This document shows, in pieces, positions 7,927 to 16,371 of a stretch of DNA of 64,000 nucleotides (position 1 is its first letter; every line of letters starts with the position of its first letter). The notes below the pieces were generated by a model. It worked only from the letters and a program-made list of their open reading frames with translations, had not been told where the DNA came from and did not search any database. Origin of the DNA: Xanthomonas melonis (GTDB lineage Bacteria; Pseudomonadota; Gammaproteobacteria; Xanthomonadales; Xanthomonadaceae); NCBI RefSeq assembly GCF_020783655.1, contig NZ_JAJGQH010000011.1, positions 62,001-126,000 on the forward strand. The letters are read 5' to 3'. Position numbers and translations under genes: made by a program.

Positions 7927-9132
7927 TCAACCAAGCGCCAGGGTGTTGAATTGCAGGATGGGCAACAGGATCGACAACACGATCACCGCCACCACGCCAC
8001 CGAGCAGCACGATGATGGCCGGCTCCAGCAGGCTCATCGCGGCGGTGGTGAAGGATTCGAACTCGCGCTCCAGATAGTCGGCAGCGCGCTCCAGCATCGG
8101 CGCCAGCTGCCCGCTGTTCTCGCCGCTGGACGCCATGTACAGCAACGTCGGCGGAAACACCCCCGCACGCCGCAGCGCCGCCGCCAGGCTGCCGCCTTCG
8201 CGGATCGCGGTGACCATGCTGTCGGTGGCCAGCCGCAGGGCGCGGTTGTCCACGGTACGCGCGGCGATCATCAGCCCTTCCATCAACGGCAGGCCGCTGT
8301 TGACCATGATCGCCAGCGTGCGTGCCATGCGTGCGGCATGCAGGTCGCGAATCAGCCGGCCCAGCAGGGGTGCACGCAGGATGGCGCGATCTACCGCCAG
8401 CCGCGGCGTCGGTCGCCTGAGCAGGCGCACCGCAACCAGTACACCGATCACCGCGACGATCAGCAGCGGAATGCCTGCATGCAGCAGGCCGTTGGACACG
8501 CCGATCACCACACGCGTCAGCCAGGGCAAGGCGCGGCCCATCGAATCGAATTGGTCCACCACCTTGGGCACCACGAAGGTCATCAGCACGATGACCACGG
8601 CACCGGCGGTCAACGCCAACGCCGCCGGATAGACCAGCGCGGACTGCAGCTTGCTGCGCACCTGCGCCTGACGTTCGAGCAGATCGGCCAGCCGCTCCAG
8701 TACCTGTGGCAGGGCCCCCGCACTTTCGCCGGCGGCCACCATGGCGCGATACAGCGGCGGGAACGCGTTGCCCTGCCGCGCCATGGCATCGGACAGGCGG
8801 AACCCTTCCACCACCAACGCATGGGTCTGGCCGGTGACGCGACGCACGCCACGCCGCTCGGACTGGCTGCCGATGGTGCGCAACGCCTCTTCCAGCGGCG
8901 CGGTTTCGACCAGCGTGGCAAGCTGGCGGGTGAACAGCACCAGATCCTTGCCGCTGAAGCGCGCAGCGCGCACCGCGACCGTGGTTGCCCTGGCGGCATC
9001 GATGCGCACCGGCAGCCACTGGCGCTGCTCCAGCTGCGCACGCGCGCCCTGCGCACTGTCGGCGCTGATCGTGCCCTGCCGGCTGCGCCCGTGCAGGTCG
9101 AGCACCGTGTAGTCAAATCGCGGCATGCGCAT
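7927..9132 (-). CDS. xcsF: Type II secretion inner-membrane platform protein F (XcsF)
   Basis: 401 aa with two repeats of the GspF cytoplasmic four-helix domain separated by hydrophobic segments, three transmembrane helices in all, ending in a strongly hydrophobic helix (ALLEPAIIVLLGGVVAVIVLSILLP in outline). GspF is the polytopic core of the assembly platform that works with GspE to add or remove pseudopilin subunits. ATG 9132 has AGGAC upstream; a second ATG at 9126 is possible. It overlaps the xcsE 3' end by 20 nt. Confidence 0.93.
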   Translation of the reverse strand: MRMPRFDYTVLDLHGRSRQGTISADSAQGARAQLEQRQWLPVRIDAARATTVAVRAARFSGKDLVLFTRQLATLVETAPLEEALRTIGSQSERRGVRRVTGQTHALVVEGFRLSDAMARQGNAFPPLYRAMVAAGESAGALPQVLERLADLLERQAQVRSKLQSALVYPAALALTAGAVVIVLMTFVVPKVVDQFDSMGRALPWLTRVVIGVSNGLLHAGIPLLIVAVIGVLVAVRLLRRPTPRLAVDRAILRAPLLGRLIRDLHAARMARTLAIMVNSGLPLMEGLMIAARTVDNRALRLATDSMVTAIREGGSLAAALRRAGVFPPTLLYMASSGENSGQLAPMLERAADYLEREFESFTTAAMSLLEPAIIVLLGGVVAVIVLSILLPILQFNTLALG

Positions 9133-10600
9133 CGTCCTGCTGGCGGGTGACGCGCAGCGCTTCTTCCAGCGTGGTCAGGCCTTGCAGCACGGCAGTGCGC
9201 GCGGCATCGCCCAGCCGCGGCGCGCGTGCGAAGGCGACTGCTGCCAAGGCGTCCTCGTCGGCGTTTTCACCGATCAACCGGCGCATGGCATCGTCCACCG
9301 CAATGGCTTCGTAGATGCCCACGCGCCCGGCGTAGCCGCTGTGATGGCAGGCGCTGCAACCCACGGCCGCATACACGGTGGCGGTGTCCTCGCCCTGCGT
9401 CAGCGCGCGCGTGGTCGCGTCCAAGGGGCGCGGCGTGCGGCAGTGCGTGCACAGCCGCCGCACCAGCCGTTGCGCCAGGATCAGCCGCAGGCTGGAAGCG
9501 AGCAGAAACGGCTCGATGCCCATGTCACGCAGACGGGTGACCGCGCCGACCGCATCGTTGGTGTGCACGGTGGACAGCACCAGATGGCCGGTGAGGCTGG
9601 CCTGCACCGCGATCTGCGCGGTCTCGGTGTCGCGGATCTCGCCGATCATCACCACGTCCGGGTCCTGGCGCAGGATGGCGCGCAGGCCGGCCGCGAAGGT
9701 CATGCCCACGCGCGCATTGACCTGGGTCTGGCCAACGCCATCGATGGCATATTCCACCGGATCCTCGACGGTGAGGATGTTGCGCGAGCCGTCGTTGAGC
9801 AGGCTCAGCGCTGCATACAACGTGGTGGTCTTGCCAGAGCCGGTGGGGCCGGTGACCAGCACGATGCCGTTGGGCACCTGCAAGGCCCGCTGCACGGTGT
9901 GCATCGCCGCCGGCGGCATGCCCAACTGCGCCAACGACAGGCTGCCCTGCTCCTTGTCCAGCAGACGCAGCACCACCCGCTCGCTGCCACGGGTGGGCAA
10001 GGTGGAGACGCGTACGTCCAGCGCCCTGGCGCCCATCACCAGTGACACGCGGCCGTCCTGCGGGATGCGCTTTTCGGCGATATCCAGCCGCGCCATCACC
10101 TTGACCCGCGACACCAGCAATGGCGCGATGCGGCCAGGCAGCGTGGCGGCCTCGCGCATCACCCCATCCACGCGCAGGCGCACGCGCAGGCGCGATTCAT
10201 AGGATTCCAGGTGCACGTCCGAGGCACCCAGCCGCGCGGCCTCGGCGATGATGCCGTTGATCAGGCGGATGATCGGTGCATCGTCCTGGCTGTCGAGCAG
10301 ATCGGCGGTAGGGATGTCGTCGATCAACGCGTCCAGGCTGCCGTGCAGGTCCAGCGCCTCGACCTGCATGCCCTGCTCCAGCCCGGCGTCGGCATAGATC
10401 TCCGACATCCGCCGATCGAACACCGCCGGCGCCAGGGTGCGCACCTGCAGCGGCATGCCCAGCGCACGACGCAATTCGATCAGCGCCTGCACGTCGCCGC
10501 CTTCGCGCAGACCGATCTGCGCGATGCCGTCGGTTTCGAGCAGCACGGCGCCATGGCGCTTGGCGAATGCGTACGAGATCGTGGTGCGTGGCGTGCTCAT
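9113..10600 (-). CDS. xcsE: Type II secretion ATPase E (XcsE)
   Basis: 495 aa cytoplasmic hexameric ATPase that powers pseudopilus assembly. It has an N-terminal GspE/MshE domain, then Walker A GPTGSGKTTT at about residue 250, Asp box, Walker B with V-M-I-G-E-I-R-D near 312, and a His box (TGHLVLSTVHTND). A tetracysteine zinc motif follows (C-T-H-C near 378 and C-S-A-C-H near 403), as in T2SS ATPases. ATG 10600 begins MSTPRTT, 4 nt after the xcsD stop; the longer open frame upstream is an out-of-frame shadow of xcsD. Confidence 0.95.
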   Translation of the reverse strand: MSTPRTTISYAFAKRHGAVLLETDGIAQIGLREGGDVQALIELRRALGMPLQVRTLAPAVFDRRMSEIYADAGLEQGMQVEALDLHGSLDALIDDIPTADLLDSQDDAPIIRLINGIIAEAARLGASDVHLESYESRLRVRLRVDGVMREAATLPGRIAPLLVSRVKVMARLDIAEKRIPQDGRVSLVMGARALDVRVSTLPTRGSERVVLRLLDKEQGSLSLAQLGMPPAAMHTVQRALQVPNGIVLVTGPTGSGKTTTLYAALSLLNDGSRNILTVEDPVEYAIDGVGQTQVNARVGMTFAAGLRAILRQDPDVVMIGEIRDTETAQIAVQASLTGHLVLSTVHTNDAVGAVTRLRDMGIEPFLLASSLRLILAQRLVRRLCTHCRTPRPLDATTRALTQGEDTATVYAAVGCSACHHSGYAGRVGIYEAIAVDDAMRRLIGENADEDALAAVAFARAPRLGDAARTAVLQGLTTLEEALRVTRQQDDAHAAI

Positions 10601-10604
10601 GGCC

Positions 10605-12680
10605 TCAGCGCTGCACGGGACGGGTGGCGGGCATGGGCGTGGCGGCCGGTGTCGGCGGCACGGACGTTGCGGCCGGCAGCCGTGGCGGCTGCGTGCGCAG
10701 GTAGTCGCGCACCAGCGCATCCAGCGCCGCTTCCGGGTCGCCATCGGCCAGCTGGCGATCGCGCAGGTAGCTGTAGCGCGGTGCGGTCATCCGCTGGGCG
10801 TCGGCCGCATCGCGAATGATGGTGGGGCGAATGAACACCATCAGGTTGGTCTTGTCGCGGTTGCGCGACCTGTGCCGGAACAACGCACCCAACCCTGGCA
10901 CATCGCCAAGCAAGGGCACCTTCTCCACGGTCTGGCGATCGTTCTGATCCAGCAGCCCACCGAGCGCGACGATCGCGCCGTTTTCCACCACCACGCGCGT
11001 TTCGATCTGGCGCTTGTTGAACACCAGCTCGGAGGACTGCGCGCTCACCGGCCCGGCGATGGCCGAGACTTCCTGCTTGATCGCCAGCGTGATGCCGCCG
11101 GCGGTGTTGATCTGCGGGCGCACTTCCAGCTCCACACCCACGTCCTGACGCTGGATGGTGCGGAAGGGATTGTCGTTGGCCGCGCCCAGCACTTCGCCGG
11201 TGGTGATCGGCACTTCCTGCCCTACCAGGATCCGCGCCTGTTCGTTGTCCAGGGTCATGATCGACGGGGTGGACAGCAGATTGGAGCCGGTGTCGCTCTT
11301 GACCGCGTCGATGATCATGCCGAACACCGCATCGTTGCTTTGCCCGGCCAGGCCGATCAGGCCACCGCTGAGGCCCAGCAAGGATTGCGCGGCCGCGTTG
11401 CGTGCCTGTTCCAACACCGAATCGTCATCGTCTTCGCCGCTGCGCGCACCGGCCGCTGCCGCCGCCAGCGGTACGATGCCCGGCGCTGCTCCCCGGTATT
11501 GGGTGGCGATCAAGGGCACGGTGCCGTTGCGGCCGGCCAGCAACAGCTGCACACCCAGCCGCTTGGCGGCGTTGTCGGAAATCTCCACCACGATCGCCTC
11601 CACCAGCACCTGTTCGCGGTGTACATCCAGTTGCCGGATCACCTCCATCAGGGCGCGCTGGGTTTCCGGATCGGCATTGATGATCAAGGCATTGGAGCCG
11701 GGATAGCGCACGATCACCGGGCGCTTGCCTGTAGCCGGTGTGATCACCTGCGTCTGCGCAGCGCCGGCAGCTGCGGCCACGTCTACCGCGTTGGAGCGCG
11801 TGTCCTGTGCTGCCTGCACCTCGGTTCCCGGGCTTTGGCCGACCAATTGCTGCAGCACCGGCAGCAGCTGTTCGGCACTGGCGTGCTGCAAGCGCACCAC
11901 ACTGACATCGCCACGGCGCTCGGCCCGCCCATCGAGATCGACCGCCGTGCGCACCACGCGCTGCACCAACGCAGGATCGCCGCGCACGATCAACGAATTG
12001 CTGCTCTCCACCGGCAGCACCGACAGCACATTGCTGCGTTCGCCACCTTGCCCGAACAGCGAGGTCAGGGTGCGCGCCAGCTCCTGCGCCGAGCTGTTGC
12101 GCAGCGTCACCGTATCGATCGCCGCGCGGTCGGTATCGATCTGCGCGACCAACGTGCGGATACGGCGCAGGTTATCGGCATAGTCGGCGATCAACAGGCT
12201 ATTGCCTTGCGGCATCGCCATGATCACGCCGCCGCGCCCAACCAGCGGCTTGAGGATCTCTGCCGCGCTGCGTGCATCCACGCGCTGCAGCGTGAATACC
12301 TGGGTCGCAAACCCCAGGTTGGCGTTGGCAGCGCTGCCGGGCTGTTGCGCGGCGGTATCGTCGGGAACGATGCGATAGGTGGATGGCCCGCTGGAGACGG
12401 CAATCAATCCGTTGGCCCGCAGCACTGCCAACAGCATGCCCAGCAAGTCGGCCTCGGACATCGCCTGCGCGCGTGCCACGTTCACCGTGCCCTGCACGCG
12501 CGTGTCCACGATGAAGGTGATGCCGGTGGCCCGCGAGACATCCTGGATGAAGGCGCGCAGCTCCACGTCCTGCAACCGTACCGCCGGAGCATCGGCCGCA
12601 TGCAGCGATGCGGCAGGCATGACCGGAAGCACAAACAGCACTGCGGCCCAGATCAGCCAGAGAGGACGGACGGAACTCAT
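10605..12680 (-). CDS. xcsD: Type II secretion outer-membrane secretin D (XcsD)
   Basis: 691 aa with a Sec signal peptide (SLHAADAP as likely cleavage region). N0-N3 domains span about residues 30-330 and a C-terminal secretin beta-barrel about 400-640, including GLLDQNDR and VPLLGDVPGLGALFR family signatures. It forms the outer-membrane pore of the Xcs machine. The C-terminus is Pro/Thr-rich, as in S-domain-containing secretins, but no cognate pilotin is encoded nearby. The start overlaps the xcsC stop as ATGA. Having D second, after C, distinguishes this Xcs operon from Xps, where D is at the end. Confidence 0.95.
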   Translation of the reverse strand: MSSVRPLWLIWAAVLFVLPVMPAASLHAADAPAVRLQDVELRAFIQDVSRATGITFIVDTRVQGTVNVARAQAMSEADLLGMLLAVLRANGLIAVSSGPSTYRIVPDDTAAQQPGSAANANLGFATQVFTLQRVDARSAAEILKPLVGRGGVIMAMPQGNSLLIADYADNLRRIRTLVAQIDTDRAAIDTVTLRNSSAQELARTLTSLFGQGGERSNVLSVLPVESSNSLIVRGDPALVQRVVRTAVDLDGRAERRGDVSVVRLQHASAEQLLPVLQQLVGQSPGTEVQAAQDTRSNAVDVAAAAGAAQTQVITPATGKRPVIVRYPGSNALIINADPETQRALMEVIRQLDVHREQVLVEAIVVEISDNAAKRLGVQLLLAGRNGTVPLIATQYRGAAPGIVPLAAAAAGARSGEDDDDSVLEQARNAAAQSLLGLSGGLIGLAGQSNDAVFGMIIDAVKSDTGSNLLSTPSIMTLDNEQARILVGQEVPITTGEVLGAANDNPFRTIQRQDVGVELEVRPQINTAGGITLAIKQEVSAIAGPVSAQSSELVFNKRQIETRVVVENGAIVALGGLLDQNDRQTVEKVPLLGDVPGLGALFRHRSRNRDKTNLMVFIRPTIIRDAADAQRMTAPRYSYLRDRQLADGDPEAALDALVRDYLRTQPPRLPAATSVPPTPAATPMPATRPVQR

Positions 12681-13441
12681 TGCGGGCGCTTCAGTGTCAT
12701 GGTGTGGGTCTGGCCATTGCGGCGATAGGTCAACGTGGCCGCCTGGCCATCGCGCAGTTCGTCCTGCAGCTCGCGCAGGTGTTCGGCATCGAGCGTGCGG
12801 CCATTGATCTGGGTCAGCACATCGCCGGGAGCCAGACCGGCTTGCCGCAGCAGCGCGCCATCGCCGCGCGGCATCACGGTCAAGCCGCTGCCGTCCTCGC
12901 TTGCGCGCAAGCCGGCAGTGCTCAGCAACTGTTGCGGATCGACAGCCGCCGCAGCAGTCGCCTCACTCGCGCTCGCCACGTTCGACACCGCTGCCGCCGC
13001 GCCTGCGGTTCGAGTGCCCGCCGCTGGCGGCGCAGGTGCCTGCGGCGCGGCGTCGGCCAGCACCAGACGGCGCACCCCGCTGCCGGCACGCAGCAGCACA
13101 TGATCGGCGGCGATCGCCTGGACCAGCACACCTGGCAGCACCGCGTCGCCAACGCGGTAGGCGCCTTGCCCAGCATCGCCATCACTCAGATAGGCCGCAG
13201 CGTGGTCACCGCCGGCACGCACACCATGCAGCATGATCCCGTCGCTGCGGGCGTCGTCGACGTTGCGATAGAACACATCGCGGCGGAGCGCGGACACCTC
13301 CGCGTTCGCATCGATCACCGGCTGGCGTGTGCCCAGCGGCCCGATCGGCGTGACGACCAGCCACACCAGGCGTAGCGCCTGCACGACCAGCAACACGGCC
13401 AGCACACCGAGCCCGACCGCGCGTGCAACGCGCAGTGACAT
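12677..13441 (-). CDS. xcsC: Type II secretion protein C (XcsC), PDZ-bearing
   Basis: 254 aa. The N-terminus is a signal-anchor (residues ~9-32, GLGVLAVLLVVQALRLVWLVV), followed by a homology region and a Pro/Ala-rich linker. A C-terminal PDZ domain (~185-254) contains APGDVLTQINGRTL. GspC connects the inner platform to the secretin and helps select substrates. It is the first gene of the 12-gene operon. ATG 13441 was chosen because the anchor then starts near the N-terminus; no strong ribosome site is seen, so a start further upstream cannot be excluded. Confidence 0.9.
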   Translation of the reverse strand: MSLRVARAVGLGVLAVLLVVQALRLVWLVVTPIGPLGTRQPVIDANAEVSALRRDVFYRNVDDARSDGIMLHGVRAGGDHAAAYLSDGDAGQGAYRVGDAVLPGVLVQAIAADHVLLRAGSGVRRLVLADAAPQAPAPPAAGTRTAGAAAAVSNVASASEATAAAAVDPQQLLSTAGLRASEDGSGLTVMPRGDGALLRQAGLAPGDVLTQINGRTLDAEHLRELQDELRDGQAATLTYRRNGQTHTMTLKRPQ

Positions 13442-13583
13442 GAAGGCAGGCAACGAGGGCGACACGTGCAGCAAAGCGGTTGTCCGTCCGAGGAATTGCG
13501 ATCGGATGACAGAATGCGGCAGCAATGTGTCAGTTCGGAGAAACGCATGACACAAGGCGACATGAAGCGATCTGCGGCAGAAC

Positions 13584-13620
13584 GCAAACGCCCGCCATGC
13601 GCGGCATGGCGGGCGTTTGC
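13584..13620 (-). terminator. Strong hairpin after the TonB receptor gene, before xcsC
   Basis: A perfect 17-bp stem (13584-13600 with 13604-13620) and a 3-nt GCG loop sit 22 nt past the stop of the minus-strand TonB receptor gene. No T-run follows, so it may be a structural or Rho-assisted terminator. It would separate receptor transcripts from the xcs operon. Confidence 0.6.
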
Positions 13621-13642
13621 AGCGGTTCCTGAGGCCGATGGA

Positions 13643-16294
13643 TCAGAAGCGCGCTGTCACACTGATGTCATAACTGATACCGGGCTGGTAGCTGTAGAGG
13701 TCCACCCGGTTGCTGCCCACCTTCTGGAATTCCTGGTACCTGGTCTTGAGCAGGTTGCGTGCAGCGAAGTTCACCGACAAGGTATCGCCAGACCACACCA
13801 GGCCCTTCCTGATCACCAGATCCAGCGAAGTCCCTGGCTTGTCGACGTAGTCCGGCTGGCCTGGGCGGCCGCGCGCGGAGATTCGCTCGCCGACGTAGTT
13901 GGCGATCAAGGTCGCCTGGCTGTTGGTGCTCTGGCTTTCCACACCGATCTGCAGATTGGCGATGTCGTCCGACTGCCCCTGCAGCGCAGACCCATCACGA
14001 ATGAACAGATTGGCCTGTACCGGGGCACTGAAGCCGAACGGTTGCACGGTGTCACTGGCGCTGGCACTCACCTCGGACTTGGCCCGGGTGTAGTTGCCGG
14101 ACACGAACAGGCGCTTGTCGCCCCACCAGTCGGCGGCGATCGGCAGATCCAGGTATTTCTTGGCCTCCAGTTCGACACCATAGAGCGTGGCCTTGGGTGC
14201 GTTGATGAAACTCTGCACGATGCCGCCACCGGGTGCATCGTTGACGATGGCTTCGATCGGCTTGTCGATGTCCTTGTAGAACGCACCGACGGTGACGTAC
14301 TGGCCCGGTTCGAAGAACCATTCGTAACGTGCATCCAGATTGACCAGCTCGCTGTCGACCAGGAACGGGTTGCCGAAGAACTGGCGGTCGATGTCCGGAT
14401 CCAGATACTGCTGGGGCGCCATCTCGCGGAACTGCGGGCGCGCGATGGTCTTGGATGCGCCGAAGCGCAGCTGCTGGTTGTCGGCGAAGTTCCAGGTCAT
14501 GGTGGCCGACGGTAGCGCGTAGCTGTTGTCCAACGGTGCCACGCTGTCCTGGCGCGTACCGCTGAAGATGTCGTACGGGTGCACCGCCTGGGTGGCATCT
14601 TCGTACCGCACGCCGACCGTGGCACGCAGGGTCGGCACGATCTCGCCCTCCATCTGCAGATACGCCGCCTTGACCTTCAAGGTCGCGTCGTAAGCGGCCG
14701 CACCGAAGCTGCCGGTGGTCTCGCGCAAGCGCAACAGGTCGTTGCTGAGGTTGTAGTCGGAGAGCAGATAATCCACGCGCTGGTACTGGTTGAGGAACGG
14801 CAGCGGACCGTCCAGCGCCAGGAAGCGGAACTCGCGGCTCCACGCGGTGCGGTCGTTGTCCAGGTACGCCAGGCCGCCCTTGACGGTGAGGTCGCGCTCA
14901 ATCGGCAGGCGCCAGGTCACATCCACGCCACCGCTGGCGACGGTGTCGTCGACCTTGCTGAAACGGGTGTAGTTCTGCACACGCGAGGCATCGTGCGCCC
15001 AGTAACCATCCAGCAGCTCGTAGCGAATGCCGGTCTCGTACGGTACATCGCGGCTGGCGTTGGCCACCGCAGCACGCCACTCCACCTTGAGATCGTCGTA
15101 CTCACCGAAGGCATGCGAGCCCAGCAGCTGGTTGTTGATCAGCTGGCGCTCGTACCACTCGGTGTTGTCGTCGCGCACGTCGAAACCGGCCAGCTCGTCG
15201 CGCCCGGCACGGCTGCGCGCCACCTTCAATGCATCGTGCACGTACAAGGTTGTCCAACCAATCTTGTGGCGACCATACTCCCAACCCAGCCCCAACATGC
15301 CGTTGGTACGCACATTGTTGCGGGTGGTGGCGAAATCGTAGTTCGAATTGAACTCCACGCTATCGCCGACGAAGATGCCGTCCTGCTGCTTGCCGGTGCG
15401 CGTACGCCATTCGTTGTCGTAACTGGCTACCGCAAGAATGCCGAGTTTGGCCTCGCCGATCTCCAGGCCGTAGCCGGCGCTGCCGCCGACATTGACGTCC
15501 GGGGCGATGCTGTCCCTTTCCTGCAGCACGTACAGGTTCGCGTTGTTCATGCTGCGGCCGATGCGGCGGATGTCCTCGCGCGAGAAATTCCCCAGATCCA
15601 CGCGGCGCCCGCTGGCGATGGCATCGCGCAATGCACCCGGCTGCTTGCGGGTGCCATCATCAACGCCCCATTCGTCGTCGCCCGAGCCATAGTAGGTCAG
15701 GCCCTTCTCGCCGGTGCTGACGCTGTTGGCGCCACCGCCCAGAGTGAGCGAGAAGAACGGCTTTTCCGGAACGATCATCGATTGCAGATCGATCACGCCG
15801 CCGCCGAATTCGCCCGGATAATCGGCCGAATAGGTCTTCTGCACGGTCACGCTGGCCAGCACGTCGCTGGGAAACAGATCCAGCGGCACCACGCGCTGCA
15901 TCGGCTCGGGGCTGGGCAATGGCGAGCCATTGAACAGCGCCGACGAATAGCGCTCGCCCAGCCCGCGTACATAAACATACTTGCCACGCGACAGGCTCAA
16001 GCCGGTCACGCGCGTCAGCGCCACCGCCGCGCTGCTGTCGCCGGTGCGCTCCATGTCCTCACGGGTGACGAACGAGGCTACCTCCGAGGTCTGCAGCATC
16101 GGTTCGGGAATGTACTCGCCACGCACCACGACCTGGTCGAGTTGTTTGGGCGCACTGGTGGCGGCGCTGGAGCTGATGCCACCGCTGGCATCGTTGCTGG
16201 CCGACTGTGCCAACGCGGTGCCGGACATCAGCAAGGTGGAAATGGAAAGAGACAGGCCCGTCCGCGAGAGACGGGCAACAGTGGAGGTTCGCAT
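13643..16294 (-). CDS. TonB-dependent outer-membrane receptor paired with a lipoprotein
   Basis: 883 aa from ATG 16294. The signal peptide ends ALAQ (residues ~1-30). The plug domain spans ~45-190, with VYVRGLGERYSSALFNGSPL and DYPGEFGGGVIDL, followed by a long beta-barrel whose last residue is Phe (VTARF), the usual outer-membrane insertion signal. The plug resembles the Oar/CirA-like receptors that proteobacteria often pair with a secreted lipoprotein. The gene follows the lipoprotein gene in the same direction with a strong hairpin between them, and lies directly upstream of the xcs operon. The substrate is unknown; import of a nutrient or release of the neighbouring lipoprotein are both conceivable. 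Confidence 0.9.
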   Translation of the reverse strand: MRTSTVARLSRTGLSLSISTLLMSGTALAQSASNDASGGISSSAATSAPKQLDQVVVRGEYIPEPMLQTSEVASFVTREDMERTGDSSAAVALTRVTGLSLSRGKYVYVRGLGERYSSALFNGSPLPSPEPMQRVVPLDLFPSDVLASVTVQKTYSADYPGEFGGGVIDLQSMIVPEKPFFSLTLGGGANSVSTGEKGLTYYGSGDDEWGVDDGTRKQPGALRDAIASGRRVDLGNFSREDIRRIGRSMNNANLYVLQERDSIAPDVNVGGSAGYGLEIGEAKLGILAVASYDNEWRTRTGKQQDGIFVGDSVEFNSNYDFATTRNNVRTNGMLGLGWEYGRHKIGWTTLYVHDALKVARSRAGRDELAGFDVRDDNTEWYERQLINNQLLGSHAFGEYDDLKVEWRAAVANASRDVPYETGIRYELLDGYWAHDASRVQNYTRFSKVDDTVASGGVDVTWRLPIERDLTVKGGLAYLDNDRTAWSREFRFLALDGPLPFLNQYQRVDYLLSDYNLSNDLLRLRETTGSFGAAAYDATLKVKAAYLQMEGEIVPTLRATVGVRYEDATQAVHPYDIFSGTRQDSVAPLDNSYALPSATMTWNFADNQQLRFGASKTIARPQFREMAPQQYLDPDIDRQFFGNPFLVDSELVNLDARYEWFFEPGQYVTVGAFYKDIDKPIEAIVNDAPGGGIVQSFINAPKATLYGVELEAKKYLDLPIAADWWGDKRLFVSGNYTRAKSEVSASASDTVQPFGFSAPVQANLFIRDGSALQGQSDDIANLQIGVESQSTNSQATLIANYVGERISARGRPGQPDYVDKPGTSLDLVIRKGLVWSGDTLSVNFAARNLLKTRYQEFQKVGSNRVDLYSYQPGISYDISVTARF

Positions 16295-16330
16295 CGTGGG
16301 AGCCCTGGCAACAGAAAGATGAAGCGGGAC

Positions 16331-16365
16331 GCATCGCGCGGCGGCATCGGGCCGCCGCGCGATGC
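16331..16365 (-). promoter_or_regulatory. Intercistronic 15-bp hairpin between lipoprotein and TonB receptor
   Basis: A perfect 15-bp GC-rich stem (16331-16345 with 16351-16365) and a 5-nt loop begins 6 nt after the lipoprotein stop codon. There is no T-run. Such hairpins commonly attenuate read-through or protect the upstream mRNA, which would give more lipoprotein than receptor. Confidence 0.6.
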
Positions 16366-16371
16366 CGTGCC

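Noticed and set aside
5781-7949. Very long open frame (722 codons) on the plus strand
   Set aside because: It is antisense to xcsK-G, uses Arg/His-rich composition typical of GC-rich shadow frames, and has no domain.
10437-12728. 763-codon plus-strand open frame
   Set aside because: Antisense to the secretin gene xcsD; His/Gln/Arg-rich with no recognisable motif.
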